A stretch of DNA of 64,000 nucleotides, from NCBI RefSeq assembly GCF_020091585.1, contig NZ_CP083582.1, forward strand, positions 5,342,536-5,406,535. The letters run 5' to 3'. Within the stretch, counting starts at the first letter, position 1. Every line of letters begins with the position of its first letter. Shown piece after piece: positions 45,439 through 53,154 of the stretch. The position numbers and the translations under genes are program-made. Origin of the DNA: Kovacikia minuta CCNUW1 (GTDB lineage: Bacteria; Cyanobacteriota; Cyanobacteriia; Leptolyngbyales; Leptolyngbyaceae). The notes below the pieces were generated by a model, which worked only from the letters and a program-made list of their open reading frames with translations, was not told the DNA's origin and ran no database searches.

Positions 45439-45516
45439 ACCGCTTTCTTCGGGCGCGATCGCTTTATTGAGCGTCTAATGCAGGATGTGCAGGCTAAACC
45501 ACTGATTACTGTAATT
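45439..45516 (+). pseudogene. nSTAND1 NTPase fragment
   Basis: TAFFGRDRFIERLMQDVQAK followed by PLITVI is the start of the nSTAND1 domain, which normally continues GASGSGKSS. Here the sequence leaves homology just before the P-loop. Only about 26 codons remain. nSTAND1 domains occur in WD-repeat and defence-related ATPases. Confidence 0.55.
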
Positions 45517-45639
45517 GTCAGTTGGGTCAATACAATTGTTGCGCCATGCCATATCCCAACTCCAGTTTGTATATCACTATACCATTCTCACACACCTCCT
45601 AGGAGAGCCCTAATCAAAGGGTAAGGATAGCGATAGTTC

Positions 45640-45888
45640 TTACTCTTGGAATGGTGATTCTCCAAGCCCTAATGCCTTTTTGCTCTGCCTGAGCTGCTTA
45701 TACAAAGCTTTGATTTGTTGGTAAGCATCGAGCGGTGCCATCTTGCCATTGGTCTCCAGATTGCAAATAAAGCTCGCTTTTTGAGCAAACTCTTGCAGAT
45801 TCGCATTAAACACTAAATTTTCTGGCTTGACCTCTCCTCGATAGGTACTACGAGGGTACAGAAAATCATCTTTCTCTAGCATCTCCAC
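45640..45888 (-). CDS. Small conserved cyanobacterial protein (DUF7219-like)
   Basis: An 82-aa protein with the conserved stretch YPRSTYRGEVKPENLVFNAN, then LQEFAQKASFICNLETNGK and an Lys/Gln-rich helix KALYKQLRQSKKALG. This resembles a widespread small cyanobacterial family of unknown function. Preceded by GGAGGTGGAG nine bases before the ATG. It is the first intact gene after the debris zone. Confidence 0.8.
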   Translation of the reverse strand: MEMLEKDDFLYPRSTYRGEVKPENLVFNANLQEFAQKASFICNLETNGKMAPLDAYQQIKALYKQLRQSKKALGLGESPFQE

Positions 45889-46180
45889 CTCCTATATCAA
45901 TCTTCCCTTAACCAGAATTTTTCCTCTACGATTGTCGGTTGTGACGCGATCGCTAGCCTCATTCGTTTGAGTCCTTAGAGTTGTGTCCCTATCCTTCCGA
46001 AGGAAGAAAAACTTATCTTCAATGGAATCGGCGATACAGTACAGCTTAAAAAGCCATTCAAACCAGAGTTGGAGGGTGCAAAGATCTAACGCTACGGAAA
46101 AGTTGTCGAGTTCCCTGAAAAGAGGTTAACTGAATCCTTTCGTCATTGAAGAGGACACCTAACTCATCCCGAATAAGAAG
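45889..46180. other. Intergenic with a possible coding scrap
   Basis: 46030-46140 (plus) reads DTVQLKKPFKPELEGAKI, stop, RYGKVVEFPEKR, which looks like a decayed small protein. Otherwise nothing is seen. Confidence 0.35.
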
Positions 46181-47257
46181 TCACTGTACAACAGAGCTGA
46201 ATTGGAGCCGACCGTTGCGGCTGAATTGGTCTGCCAATACGTTCTGATAGACTGCTTCATAGCCATCCACCATAGAATTTAAGCTGAAGCACTGTTCTAC
46301 ATGTTGACGACATGCATGGCGATCGATTTCGTCAACCTTCGCCAACGCTTCGATGCACTCCTCAACTGTATGACAAAGGAAACCAGTTTTGCCATGAGCA
46401 ATGATTTCTGGTGCAGAACCCATCGCCATCGCAATTACGGGCGTTCCACTGACCATTGCTTCGGTCATCACCAGTCCAAAGGGTTCTTGCCAGGTGATGG
46501 GAAAGAGAGTGGCGACGGCACCCCCCATCAAGGCATTCTTTTGAACATGGTTTGCTTCCCCCAAAAATTCAATTTGCTTACTATCAATATGAGGTTTAAT
46601 ATCCTGCTCGTAATAATCCATATCGACGCGATCGATCTTACCTGCGATCTTTAAGTGCCAACCTGTTCGTTTTGCAATCTCAATTGCCAAATGGGTTCCT
46701 TTCTCAGGTGAGATTCGTCCCAGGAAAGCCAGGTAGGGTGGATCGTCGGGTTTTGGATGAAAGACGAAGGCGGTTGGGTCAACGCCGTTGTAAACCGTCG
46801 CCACATAATTTAGCCCCAGATCCATGCGGCGTTGAGAGTGAGAGATACTGATGAAATTTTGGTGTTTATGATTCACATACATTTGCTCTATTAGTGGGGC
46901 AAAAATCCCATGAAGGGTGTGAACTGTTGGGGTTTTTACCAGATTGGCATAGGGCAGGGCTTGAAAATCGATGTGAGAATGGATGATGTCAAATTCGTTT
47001 GCCCGATCGTATACTTTGCTGAGTTGCATCATGCTATGGATATGCGCCTCGTGAGGCGATATTCCTAACTGCCGGAAAGATTTTGGAATGCTGGGTTCCA
47101 ATGCGGCAAGAGTCATTGAATCTGCTGTGGCGAACAGCGTAACGTCATGTCCTCGCTGGACTAACTCATTCGTCAACAGTTCAACAACAAGTTCAGTGCC
47201 ACCATAGGTTAAGGGAGGAACGCGCTCTCCTAAAGGGGCAACTTGGGCAATTCGCAT
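46181..47257 (-). CDS. Family 4 glycosyltransferase
   Basis: A 358-aa GT-B fold glycosyltransferase. GGTELVVELLTNELVQRGH is the N-terminal acceptor domain, FLGRISPEKGTHLAIEIAKR the donor domain, and PITWQEPFGLVMTEAMVSGTPV (shortened here) the EX7E motif. The ATG has AGGAG nine bases upstream. It lies downstream of the signalling island on the same strand, with its own 260-base upstream region containing a copy of the shared operator-like motif. Substrate unknown. Confidence 0.9.
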   Translation of the reverse strand: MRIAQVAPLGERVPPLTYGGTELVVELLTNELVQRGHDVTLFATADSMTLAALEPSIPKSFRQLGISPHEAHIHSMMQLSKVYDRANEFDIIHSHIDFQALPYANLVKTPTVHTLHGIFAPLIEQMYVNHKHQNFISISHSQRRMDLGLNYVATVYNGVDPTAFVFHPKPDDPPYLAFLGRISPEKGTHLAIEIAKRTGWHLKIAGKIDRVDMDYYEQDIKPHIDSKQIEFLGEANHVQKNALMGGAVATLFPITWQEPFGLVMTEAMVSGTPVIAMAMGSAPEIIAHGKTGFLCHTVEECIEALAKVDEIDRHACRQHVEQCFSLNSMVDGYEAVYQNVLADQFSRNGRLQFSSVVQ

Positions 47258-47365
47258 TCGTGATTCTCCTAAAAACTGAGTCTAAAATGTTTATTAAAGC
47301 CACCCAACCAGGATCTGCTTTAGAAATTCTGATTGCCACGTTAAAGCTGAAAGATAAGCATTTGA

Positions 47366-47398
47366 TGAGGAAATTCTGAGGCGGTTTCTAAGGAAATT
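47366..47398 (-). promoter_or_regulatory. Operator-like motif, site D (before GT4 gene)
   Basis: On the minus strand: ATTTCCTTAGAAACCGCC followed by TCAGAATTTCC. It is the same two-part motif as at 55381, 56562, 56812 and 61657, here about 110 bases before the GT4 start and in the direction of that gene. Confidence 0.55.
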
Positions 47399-47518
47399 CT
47401 GAATAGAAAAATTTTTGTTTTGATATAAGAAAACCTTTTTGTAAGGGGATTTTCAGCAATGAAAATCCCAACTCACGGTGCGTTACGCTTCGCTAACGGC
47501 ACCCTACGACGGGTACAA

Positions 47519-47902
47519 TTACCACCCCAACAGCTTCATGATTTCATCGGCAAGATGCAAAACATCGAACGGCTTGAAGATGACTCCAGCAAGGTCGAAA
47601 GGGCACAATTCTAGCCAATCGTCTGACAGGTCGGTTGCAGTGAACAAAATCACTGGGATCGACTGCGTAATTGGGTCGGTCTTTAAAGTTTGCAGCAGAG
47701 CCAGCCCCTCCCCATCCAGATTGAGATCCAGCAAAATCACGTCAGGATGGTGCCCTTTTGCTTGCTCTAGTCCCGCTTGTACAGACTCAGAGGTTATAAC
47801 CTTCCAACCCTTGAGTCGTTCTAGCGTAACTTTAACAATGCGGTTTAGTTCAGGTTCGTCGTCAACGACAAGAATGCATCGATCGCCATAAGAAGAGGAC
47901 AT
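47519..47902 (-). CDS. Single-domain response regulator
   Basis: A 127-aa stand-alone receiver. RCILVVDDEPELNRIVKVTL gives the acidic pair, DVILLDLNLDGEGLALL the phospho-acceptor Asp, and FKPFDVLHLADEI the conserved Lys. The start MSSSYGDRC at 47902 is preferred over a longer frame. It follows the giant hybrid kinase by 49 bases on the same strand and is probably its output or a phosphate sink. Confidence 0.88.
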   Translation of the reverse strand: MSSSYGDRCILVVDDEPELNRIVKVTLERLKGWKVITSESVQAGLEQAKGHHPDVILLDLNLDGEGLALLQTLKTDPITQSIPVILFTATDLSDDWLELCPFDLAGVIFKPFDVLHLADEIMKLLGW

Positions 47903-47951
47903 TACATTTAGGGTTACTCCATCTAGTTGGAACACGTTTTATCATGGAAAT

Positions 47952-50900
47952 TTAGGCTGGTATTGGCAGCGTGAAGTAAAGTTTGCTGCCCCTCCCGAAT
48001 TCACTCTCTGCCCAGATGCGTCCGTCATGCAGTTGCACAATCAGACGACAGATTGACAGCCCTAATCCTGTCCCTCCCTTTTGGCGAGAATCAGACATAT
48101 TGACCTGTTGAAACTGCCCAAAGATGGTTTCTAGCTTCTCAGTTGGAATGCCCCGTCCCTGGTCGGTCACTTGAAATAAAACCTGCTGAGGTTGTGGCTC
48201 TACATTAACAGAGACGGTGGTTCCAGCAGGAGAAAATTTGACGGCATTGTTAATTAAATTCACCAGCACTTGCACTAGCCAATCCAGGTCTGCCCAAACC
48301 TGAATGTTTCCAGTGGACGATCGCAAATCCACCTGGTTCGCTTCTGCCAGGTTTTGCACACTGGAGAATGCCTGTTGCACCAGCGTTGCTGTCTCACACC
48401 ATTGCTTTTTCAGTTCCACCTGTCCTGACTCCAGTCGGCTCAGTGCCAGAACATCATTCACCAGTCGTACCAATCGCTCGATATTGTTGTTGGCAATGCC
48501 CAGCATCTCTTTCGCCGTTGAGGGATCGTCATCCAAAACTCCGGTTGCCACGAGTCCCAGCGCCCCTCGGATGGAGGAAAGCGGTGTGCGAATTTCGTGG
48601 CTGATGATGGCAATGAATTCACGCTTCATCCGTTCTAACTCACGCTGTTGAGTGACATCCCGTACTATCAGCAGCCCGCCGTTATGCGTCTCACTGCCGC
48701 CGTGGAGCGGCGAATAGCGGGCTTCAATCCACTGGCGCTGTCTGGTTTTGGGGTGGGTAAAGTGAAAGTCGAAGGTCGTGACGGTTTCTTCTATGCCGGG
48801 ATGAAAGCCTTGCAATGTTTTAGCGTCCAGGAGAAGGGAAAACACGGCTACTCCACGTCTGCTCATAACGTCTTCCTGTCGCAGTCCGGTCATCTGTTCC
48901 ATGGCAGGGTTCCAGAGGGTGCAACAGCCAGCAGCATCAAAGGCAACAATGCCGTCTACGCTGCTGGTAATTAACAGGAGCGATCGCTCCTGTTCAGAAC
49001 GTAGAGCGCTTTGCAACCGCACCTGGGCAGAAATGTCACGCCCCTCAACGATCACCCAGAGAATTTGATCGGTCTCGATCGCATAGACGGGTTTTGCGGA
49101 TATATCGAAGGTGTGGACGTTGCTGCTGGCATCGAGAATGTTAACTTCTTGATGGAAAAGCTGTCCGGCGGCAGCTTGAGCGACTAACGTTTTGGCAATT
49201 TCCTGAAGTTCGGCGGTGGCATTCCAGGAGGGGAATTCCCAAAACGGTTTGCCAATGACAGCCTCACGCTCAACGTTCGCGAAGGTGAGCGGATTTTGAT
49301 TGACTTCCAGCAACATTCCATCCGGGGTGAGCAAGCCGAGAAACTGGTACATTTGGTCGAAAACAGCTCGGAATTTGGCTTCGCTTTCCTGAAGGGCAAT
49401 TTCTGCTCGTTTGCGATCGCTGATATCCACCACCACTGCAACCGCAGATTGAACTTGACCGAATGCATCCCGAACGGGTGACACACTTTTGCTGACCCAA
49501 ACTTCAGAACCATTCTTGCAGATGTAACGCTTCTCAATGGTAAAGTCAATGCCTTCGCTGGCTAGGCGCTGGTATAGCTCAAGGTTGTGAGGTAAATCGT
49601 CAGGATGGGTCATGTCCTGCATCCGCTTGTGTAACAGTTCCTCCCTGGAATAGCCTGTGAGCTCGCTATATTTCTGGTTGACCAGGATGAGCCGTCCTGT
49701 CAGGTCGCCTTGAGCAATGCCCACTGTTACCTGGTTGACGATCGCCCGGAACCGCTCTTCGCTCTCGCGCAGTGCCTCCTCTGCTTGTTTGCGATCGGTG
49801 ACATCTAAGGCACGTGACAGGATCGATATCAACTCACCTGCCTCATTCCTCAAGACAGAGTTATACCACTCGCAGTAAACGATTGAGCCATCTTTGGTAT
49901 AGTTGCGGCTATACATCGTTTTGGACTGTTCATCCCCATTCACCAAGGGTTCAATGACCTCTCGGCGAGCGGCGGCTTCATCTTCAGCATGGACGAATCC
50001 CATATCGATCAGGCGTTTGCCAAGCACCTCCTGGCTTTTCCACCCAAAAACGTTTTCCGCCTGCGGTGACCACTGCACGACACGCAATTCAGAATCAAAC
50101 TCCATCACAGCGAGTGGAGAGTTCATGACGTGATACGTCAGGCGTTGGTGAGCGACACGCAGTGCCTTCTCAGACTGCTTGCGAGCCGTGATATCTCGAT
50201 AGAAAATGCCAAGCCCCTCCTCAGAAGGGTAGGCGTGAATCTCCAGCCAGATATCAAAGCTGGGCGGCAAGTAGTAGTGATGCTCAAAGTGAACCGGAAT
50301 CTGCTCCGCCATTGCCCGTCGGTACTGATCCTCTAGGTTGGTACTGACTGATGCGGGCCATTCCTCCCAATGTGTTTTTCCCAGCACTTCTGTCAGTGGT
50401 TTGCCGTTGATTCGTTGCGCTGCCGCGTTTTGGTGGATAATCCGCCAGTCGCGATCGAGAGCAGTAAACGCATCCGTCATGCTTTCCAGCAACCGATTAA
50501 TGCGGTTGTAGGCATCCTCAGCCTGCTGTTGAGCCGCCTCGCTGATCAGCCGCAGTTCCCGCTCTTGCTGCGACGCTTCTTGACGCATCCGAGCCATCTT
50601 GAGCGTTGCCTCAACTCGCGCCAACAGTTCCCGCGCCGAAAAGGGCTTGATCAGGTAATCATCCGCTCCGGCTGCCAGTCCTTCAAGCCGCGATTCTTCC
50701 CCAGCCCGGGCAGACAGCAGCATGATTGGAATCTGATGAGTGTCTGGGTTCGCCCGGAGCGCTTGTAACAAACCAAAGCCATCGAGGCGAGGCATCATCA
50801 CATCGGTTAAGACCAAATCGGGCATCTGCTGGCGAATGGCGGCTAATGCGGCGACTCCATCCGACACGACTTCTACCTCATACTGTTGATGCAATAAACG

Positions 50901-51281
50901 CCTCACATAGTGGCGCATATCGGCATTATCGTCAGCGAGGAGGATGCGAGCAGGGCGGGCGGGTGAGTGGGTGGACGGGTAGATGGGTAGACGGGTGAAT
51001 GGGTGGTGATCCGCTTCACTCATCCACTCATCTACCGGTTCACTCCTTTCGTCTGGTAGCCAGCGCAACACTTCCGCGATATAAGGGGTAGCTCTTGTCT
51101 CTACTGAGGGAAATGAATGCTCTGCATTAATAAGTTGGGCTTCGCTGTGGTGTAGTTGTAGACGATTCTCCTGCGGAGACGCTACGCGATCGTCTGGCAA
51201 ATGACTGTATCCAGTGGGAATTGATATCGTGAAACAGGTTCCCTGACGCCACCACGCTACTGACCCAAATGCTGCCACCAT
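47952..51281 (-). CDS. Hybrid histidine kinase, downstream part of a split gene
   Basis: Domains in order: tail of an HATPase (RQGTCFTISIPTG), receiver at about 110-230 (LADDNADMRHYVRRLL, PDLVLTDVMMPRLDG, IKPFSARELL), four or five PAS/PAC units, HisKA (IISHEIRTPLSSIRGAL) near 875, and HATPase_c (LVNLINNAVKFSPAG, DQGRGIPTE, GTGLGLSICR). The first residues overlap, in another frame, the end of the upstream kinase, so the pair is one gene of about 1,700 codons broken by a frameshift near 51250. Heptameric GGGTGGA repeats encode the linker before the receiver. Confidence 0.85.
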   Translation of the reverse strand: MVAAFGSVAWWRQGTCFTISIPTGYSHLPDDRVASPQENRLQLHHSEAQLINAEHSFPSVETRATPYIAEVLRWLPDERSEPVDEWMSEADHHPFTRLPIYPSTHSPARPARILLADDNADMRHYVRRLLHQQYEVEVVSDGVAALAAIRQQMPDLVLTDVMMPRLDGFGLLQALRANPDTHQIPIMLLSARAGEESRLEGLAAGADDYLIKPFSARELLARVEATLKMARMRQEASQQERELRLISEAAQQQAEDAYNRINRLLESMTDAFTALDRDWRIIHQNAAAQRINGKPLTEVLGKTHWEEWPASVSTNLEDQYRRAMAEQIPVHFEHHYYLPPSFDIWLEIHAYPSEEGLGIFYRDITARKQSEKALRVAHQRLTYHVMNSPLAVMEFDSELRVVQWSPQAENVFGWKSQEVLGKRLIDMGFVHAEDEAAARREVIEPLVNGDEQSKTMYSRNYTKDGSIVYCEWYNSVLRNEAGELISILSRALDVTDRKQAEEALRESEERFRAIVNQVTVGIAQGDLTGRLILVNQKYSELTGYSREELLHKRMQDMTHPDDLPHNLELYQRLASEGIDFTIEKRYICKNGSEVWVSKSVSPVRDAFGQVQSAVAVVVDISDRKRAEIALQESEAKFRAVFDQMYQFLGLLTPDGMLLEVNQNPLTFANVEREAVIGKPFWEFPSWNATAELQEIAKTLVAQAAAGQLFHQEVNILDASSNVHTFDISAKPVYAIETDQILWVIVEGRDISAQVRLQSALRSEQERSLLLITSSVDGIVAFDAAGCCTLWNPAMEQMTGLRQEDVMSRRGVAVFSLLLDAKTLQGFHPGIEETVTTFDFHFTHPKTRQRQWIEARYSPLHGGSETHNGGLLIVRDVTQQRELERMKREFIAIISHEIRTPLSSIRGALGLVATGVLDDDPSTAKEMLGIANNNIERLVRLVNDVLALSRLESGQVELKKQWCETATLVQQAFSSVQNLAEANQVDLRSSTGNIQVWADLDWLVQVLVNLINNAVKFSPAGTTVSVNVEPQPQQVLFQVTDQGRGIPTEKLETIFGQFQQVNMSDSRQKGGTGLGLSICRLIVQLHDGRIWAESEFGRGSKLYFTLPIPA

Positions 51282-53103
51282 GCAGTTTCACCAACTCCTG
51301 CACTAAGGACAATCCAATTCCTGACCCTTCATAGCTCCGTCCGGCTGCCCCCTTTACCCGATGGAATCGCTGAAAGATATGAGGTAGTTCTTCGGCGGGA
51401 ATGCCCGTACCCGTATCTCGCACTTCTAGAATGACATGGAGATGTGAAGGTGTGAGGGTGTGAGGGTGTGAAGGTGAAATCGCAGGAGGAACATTACTCT
51501 CCCACTCTCCCACTCTCCCACTCTCCCACTCTCCCATTTGCAAACTCACCCGAATCTCACCCTCAAAGGTGAACTTGAAAGCGTTAGAAAGCAAGTTGAG
51601 GATAATCTTTTCACACATTTCGCGATCGACATACACAAGCTGAGGCAGCGGGGGGCAGTCTACCCGTAACCGTAAACCGGCACGCTCGATCGCAGAGCGA
51701 AATACCCCTGCCAAATCGGTTGTTAACATCGCCAGGTCTGTTGGCTCGTAGACTGCTTCAATCCGCCCTGCCTCAATCCGCGCGAAATCTAGCAGGGTAT
51801 TGACCAGTTTCAGCAAGCGTTGGGCGTTACGATGGGCAACCTGAAGTTGGTATTTTAGCGTCAGTGAGTCGGCGGGTCGGTAGGGCGATGGAGTCTCATC
51901 TATCCTCCCGCTCCCCTGCTCCTCCCCTGCCCCACTCCCTTGCTCCTCTAAACTCACCAGTGCATCTTCCAAGGGACCGAGCATGAGGGTCAGGGGTGTG
52001 CGAAATTCATGACTGACATTACTGAAGAAAACGGTTTTAGCGCGGTCTAGCTCCGCCAATGCTTCTGCCCGTTGCCGTTCTGCTTCGTAAGCCTCCGCAT
52101 TGGCAATACTGGCTGAGATTTGCCCTGCCACCAAATCGATGAAGCCTCGATAGTTGCCGTCAAACAGCCTGAACGGATTTAACCCAACCACCAAAATGCC
52201 CGCTTTTCCGGTCTGACCGGATGCCGCAATGGGTATGGCAACGGCTTGATGCGGTATTTGCTGCCAGGCACCCGTGGGTAAGTTGTCAAACGATGCTTCT
52301 AAATCTGTAATCAAGCAGGCTTTTTGGGTTCTGCCAACCTCTGCAAGCTGCCAAATCGAATCATCGTCAAACGCAACGGCTTGCGGAACGGCAGGGTGGT
52401 CTCGATCGATACTAGATCTCCCTGCCAGAACAATCTGTTGTTGCTCCGGCTCGATGAGATAAATCATCGCAAAGGGAAGATCGTAAGGATTGGTTTCCAG
52501 GCAGCTTGCACTGAGAGTGCAGACTTCATCGAACGTACGGGCATCTGCCGTTCTGGCTGCCAGTTCCTGCAACAGCGCTAACTGACGCTCACCGACAATG
52601 CGCTGGGTATCGTCCGTACAGGCGCAAAAAATACCGCCTGTGCCGCCATGATCATCAGGGATGGGGCTGTAGGAGAACGTCACATAGGTTTCCTCTAGAT
52701 AGCCTTTCCGCAACATGATGAACAACAGCGCTTCGTCAAACGTTCCCTCATTTTTGCGGAGCGCCGATTCTATCCGAGGTTGAAGTTGATCCCAAAGCTC
52801 AGGCCAGACGCGGGAAGCGGGAAGCCCCAGGGCTGCCGGATGTTTGTTTTGGAGGAAAGAACTGTAGGCGTCATTATAGAGGTTAATCAAGTCTTCGCCC
52901 CACCAGACAAACATAGGTTGGCGCGATGTCAGCACAATGCGAAGAGCAGTCTTTAAGCTTTGTGACCAATGCTCTGGTAAGCCTAACGAGGTTTGCGACC
53001 AGTCGGCGTTACCTTCGGCACACGCGAAGCGTGCTCGCATCAGCGCACCCATTTCACCGCCACCTGCAAACAGTTGGTCTAACACAGCCTGTTCATTAGT
53101 CAT
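51127..53103 (-). CDS. Histidine kinase, upstream part of the split gene
   Basis: A PAS-like sensor (FVWWGEDLINLYNDAYSSFL), a GAF domain at about 180-345, HisKA (FSNVSHEFRTPLTLMLGPL) and HATPase_c (LLSNAFKFTFEG, DTGTGIPAEELP, GSGIGLSLVQEL). The true protein leaves this frame after GGSIWVSSV near 51250; the remaining 40 codons are out of frame. Two repeat tracts lie in frame: EEQGSGAGEEQGSG after the HisKA and GEWESGRVGEWES within the ATPase domain. It begins 51 bases after the regulator gene upstream, in one operon. Confidence 0.87.
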   Translation of the reverse strand: MTNEQAVLDQLFAGGGEMGALMRARFACAEGNADWSQTSLGLPEHWSQSLKTALRIVLTSRQPMFVWWGEDLINLYNDAYSSFLQNKHPAALGLPASRVWPELWDQLQPRIESALRKNEGTFDEALLFIMLRKGYLEETYVTFSYSPIPDDHGGTGGIFCACTDDTQRIVGERQLALLQELAARTADARTFDEVCTLSASCLETNPYDLPFAMIYLIEPEQQQIVLAGRSSIDRDHPAVPQAVAFDDDSIWQLAEVGRTQKACLITDLEASFDNLPTGAWQQIPHQAVAIPIAASGQTGKAGILVVGLNPFRLFDGNYRGFIDLVAGQISASIANAEAYEAERQRAEALAELDRAKTVFFSNVSHEFRTPLTLMLGPLEDALVSLEEQGSGAGEEQGSGRIDETPSPYRPADSLTLKYQLQVAHRNAQRLLKLVNTLLDFARIEAGRIEAVYEPTDLAMLTTDLAGVFRSAIERAGLRLRVDCPPLPQLVYVDREMCEKIILNLLSNAFKFTFEGEIRVSLQMGEWESGRVGEWESNVPPAISPSHPHTLTPSHLHVILEVRDTGTGIPAEELPHIFQRFHRVKGAAGRSYEGSGIGLSLVQELVKLHGGSIWVSSVVASGNLFHDINSHWIQSFARRSRSVSAGESSTTTPQRSPTY

Positions 53104-53154
53104 GGCATGGCCCCTATTCTGAATACAGCCGTTCTCAGTTCACTTGTTTTCTCC

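Noticed and set aside
46174-46184. TGTACAGTGAC on the minus strand, the same 11 bases as the CAST tip, which could be the opposite transposon end
   Set aside because: It lies at the stop codon of the intact GT4 gene, the adjoining bases lack the GACAAATTAATGTC repeats, and the flank is not TATGT. An 11-base match by chance is plausible in 64 kb.
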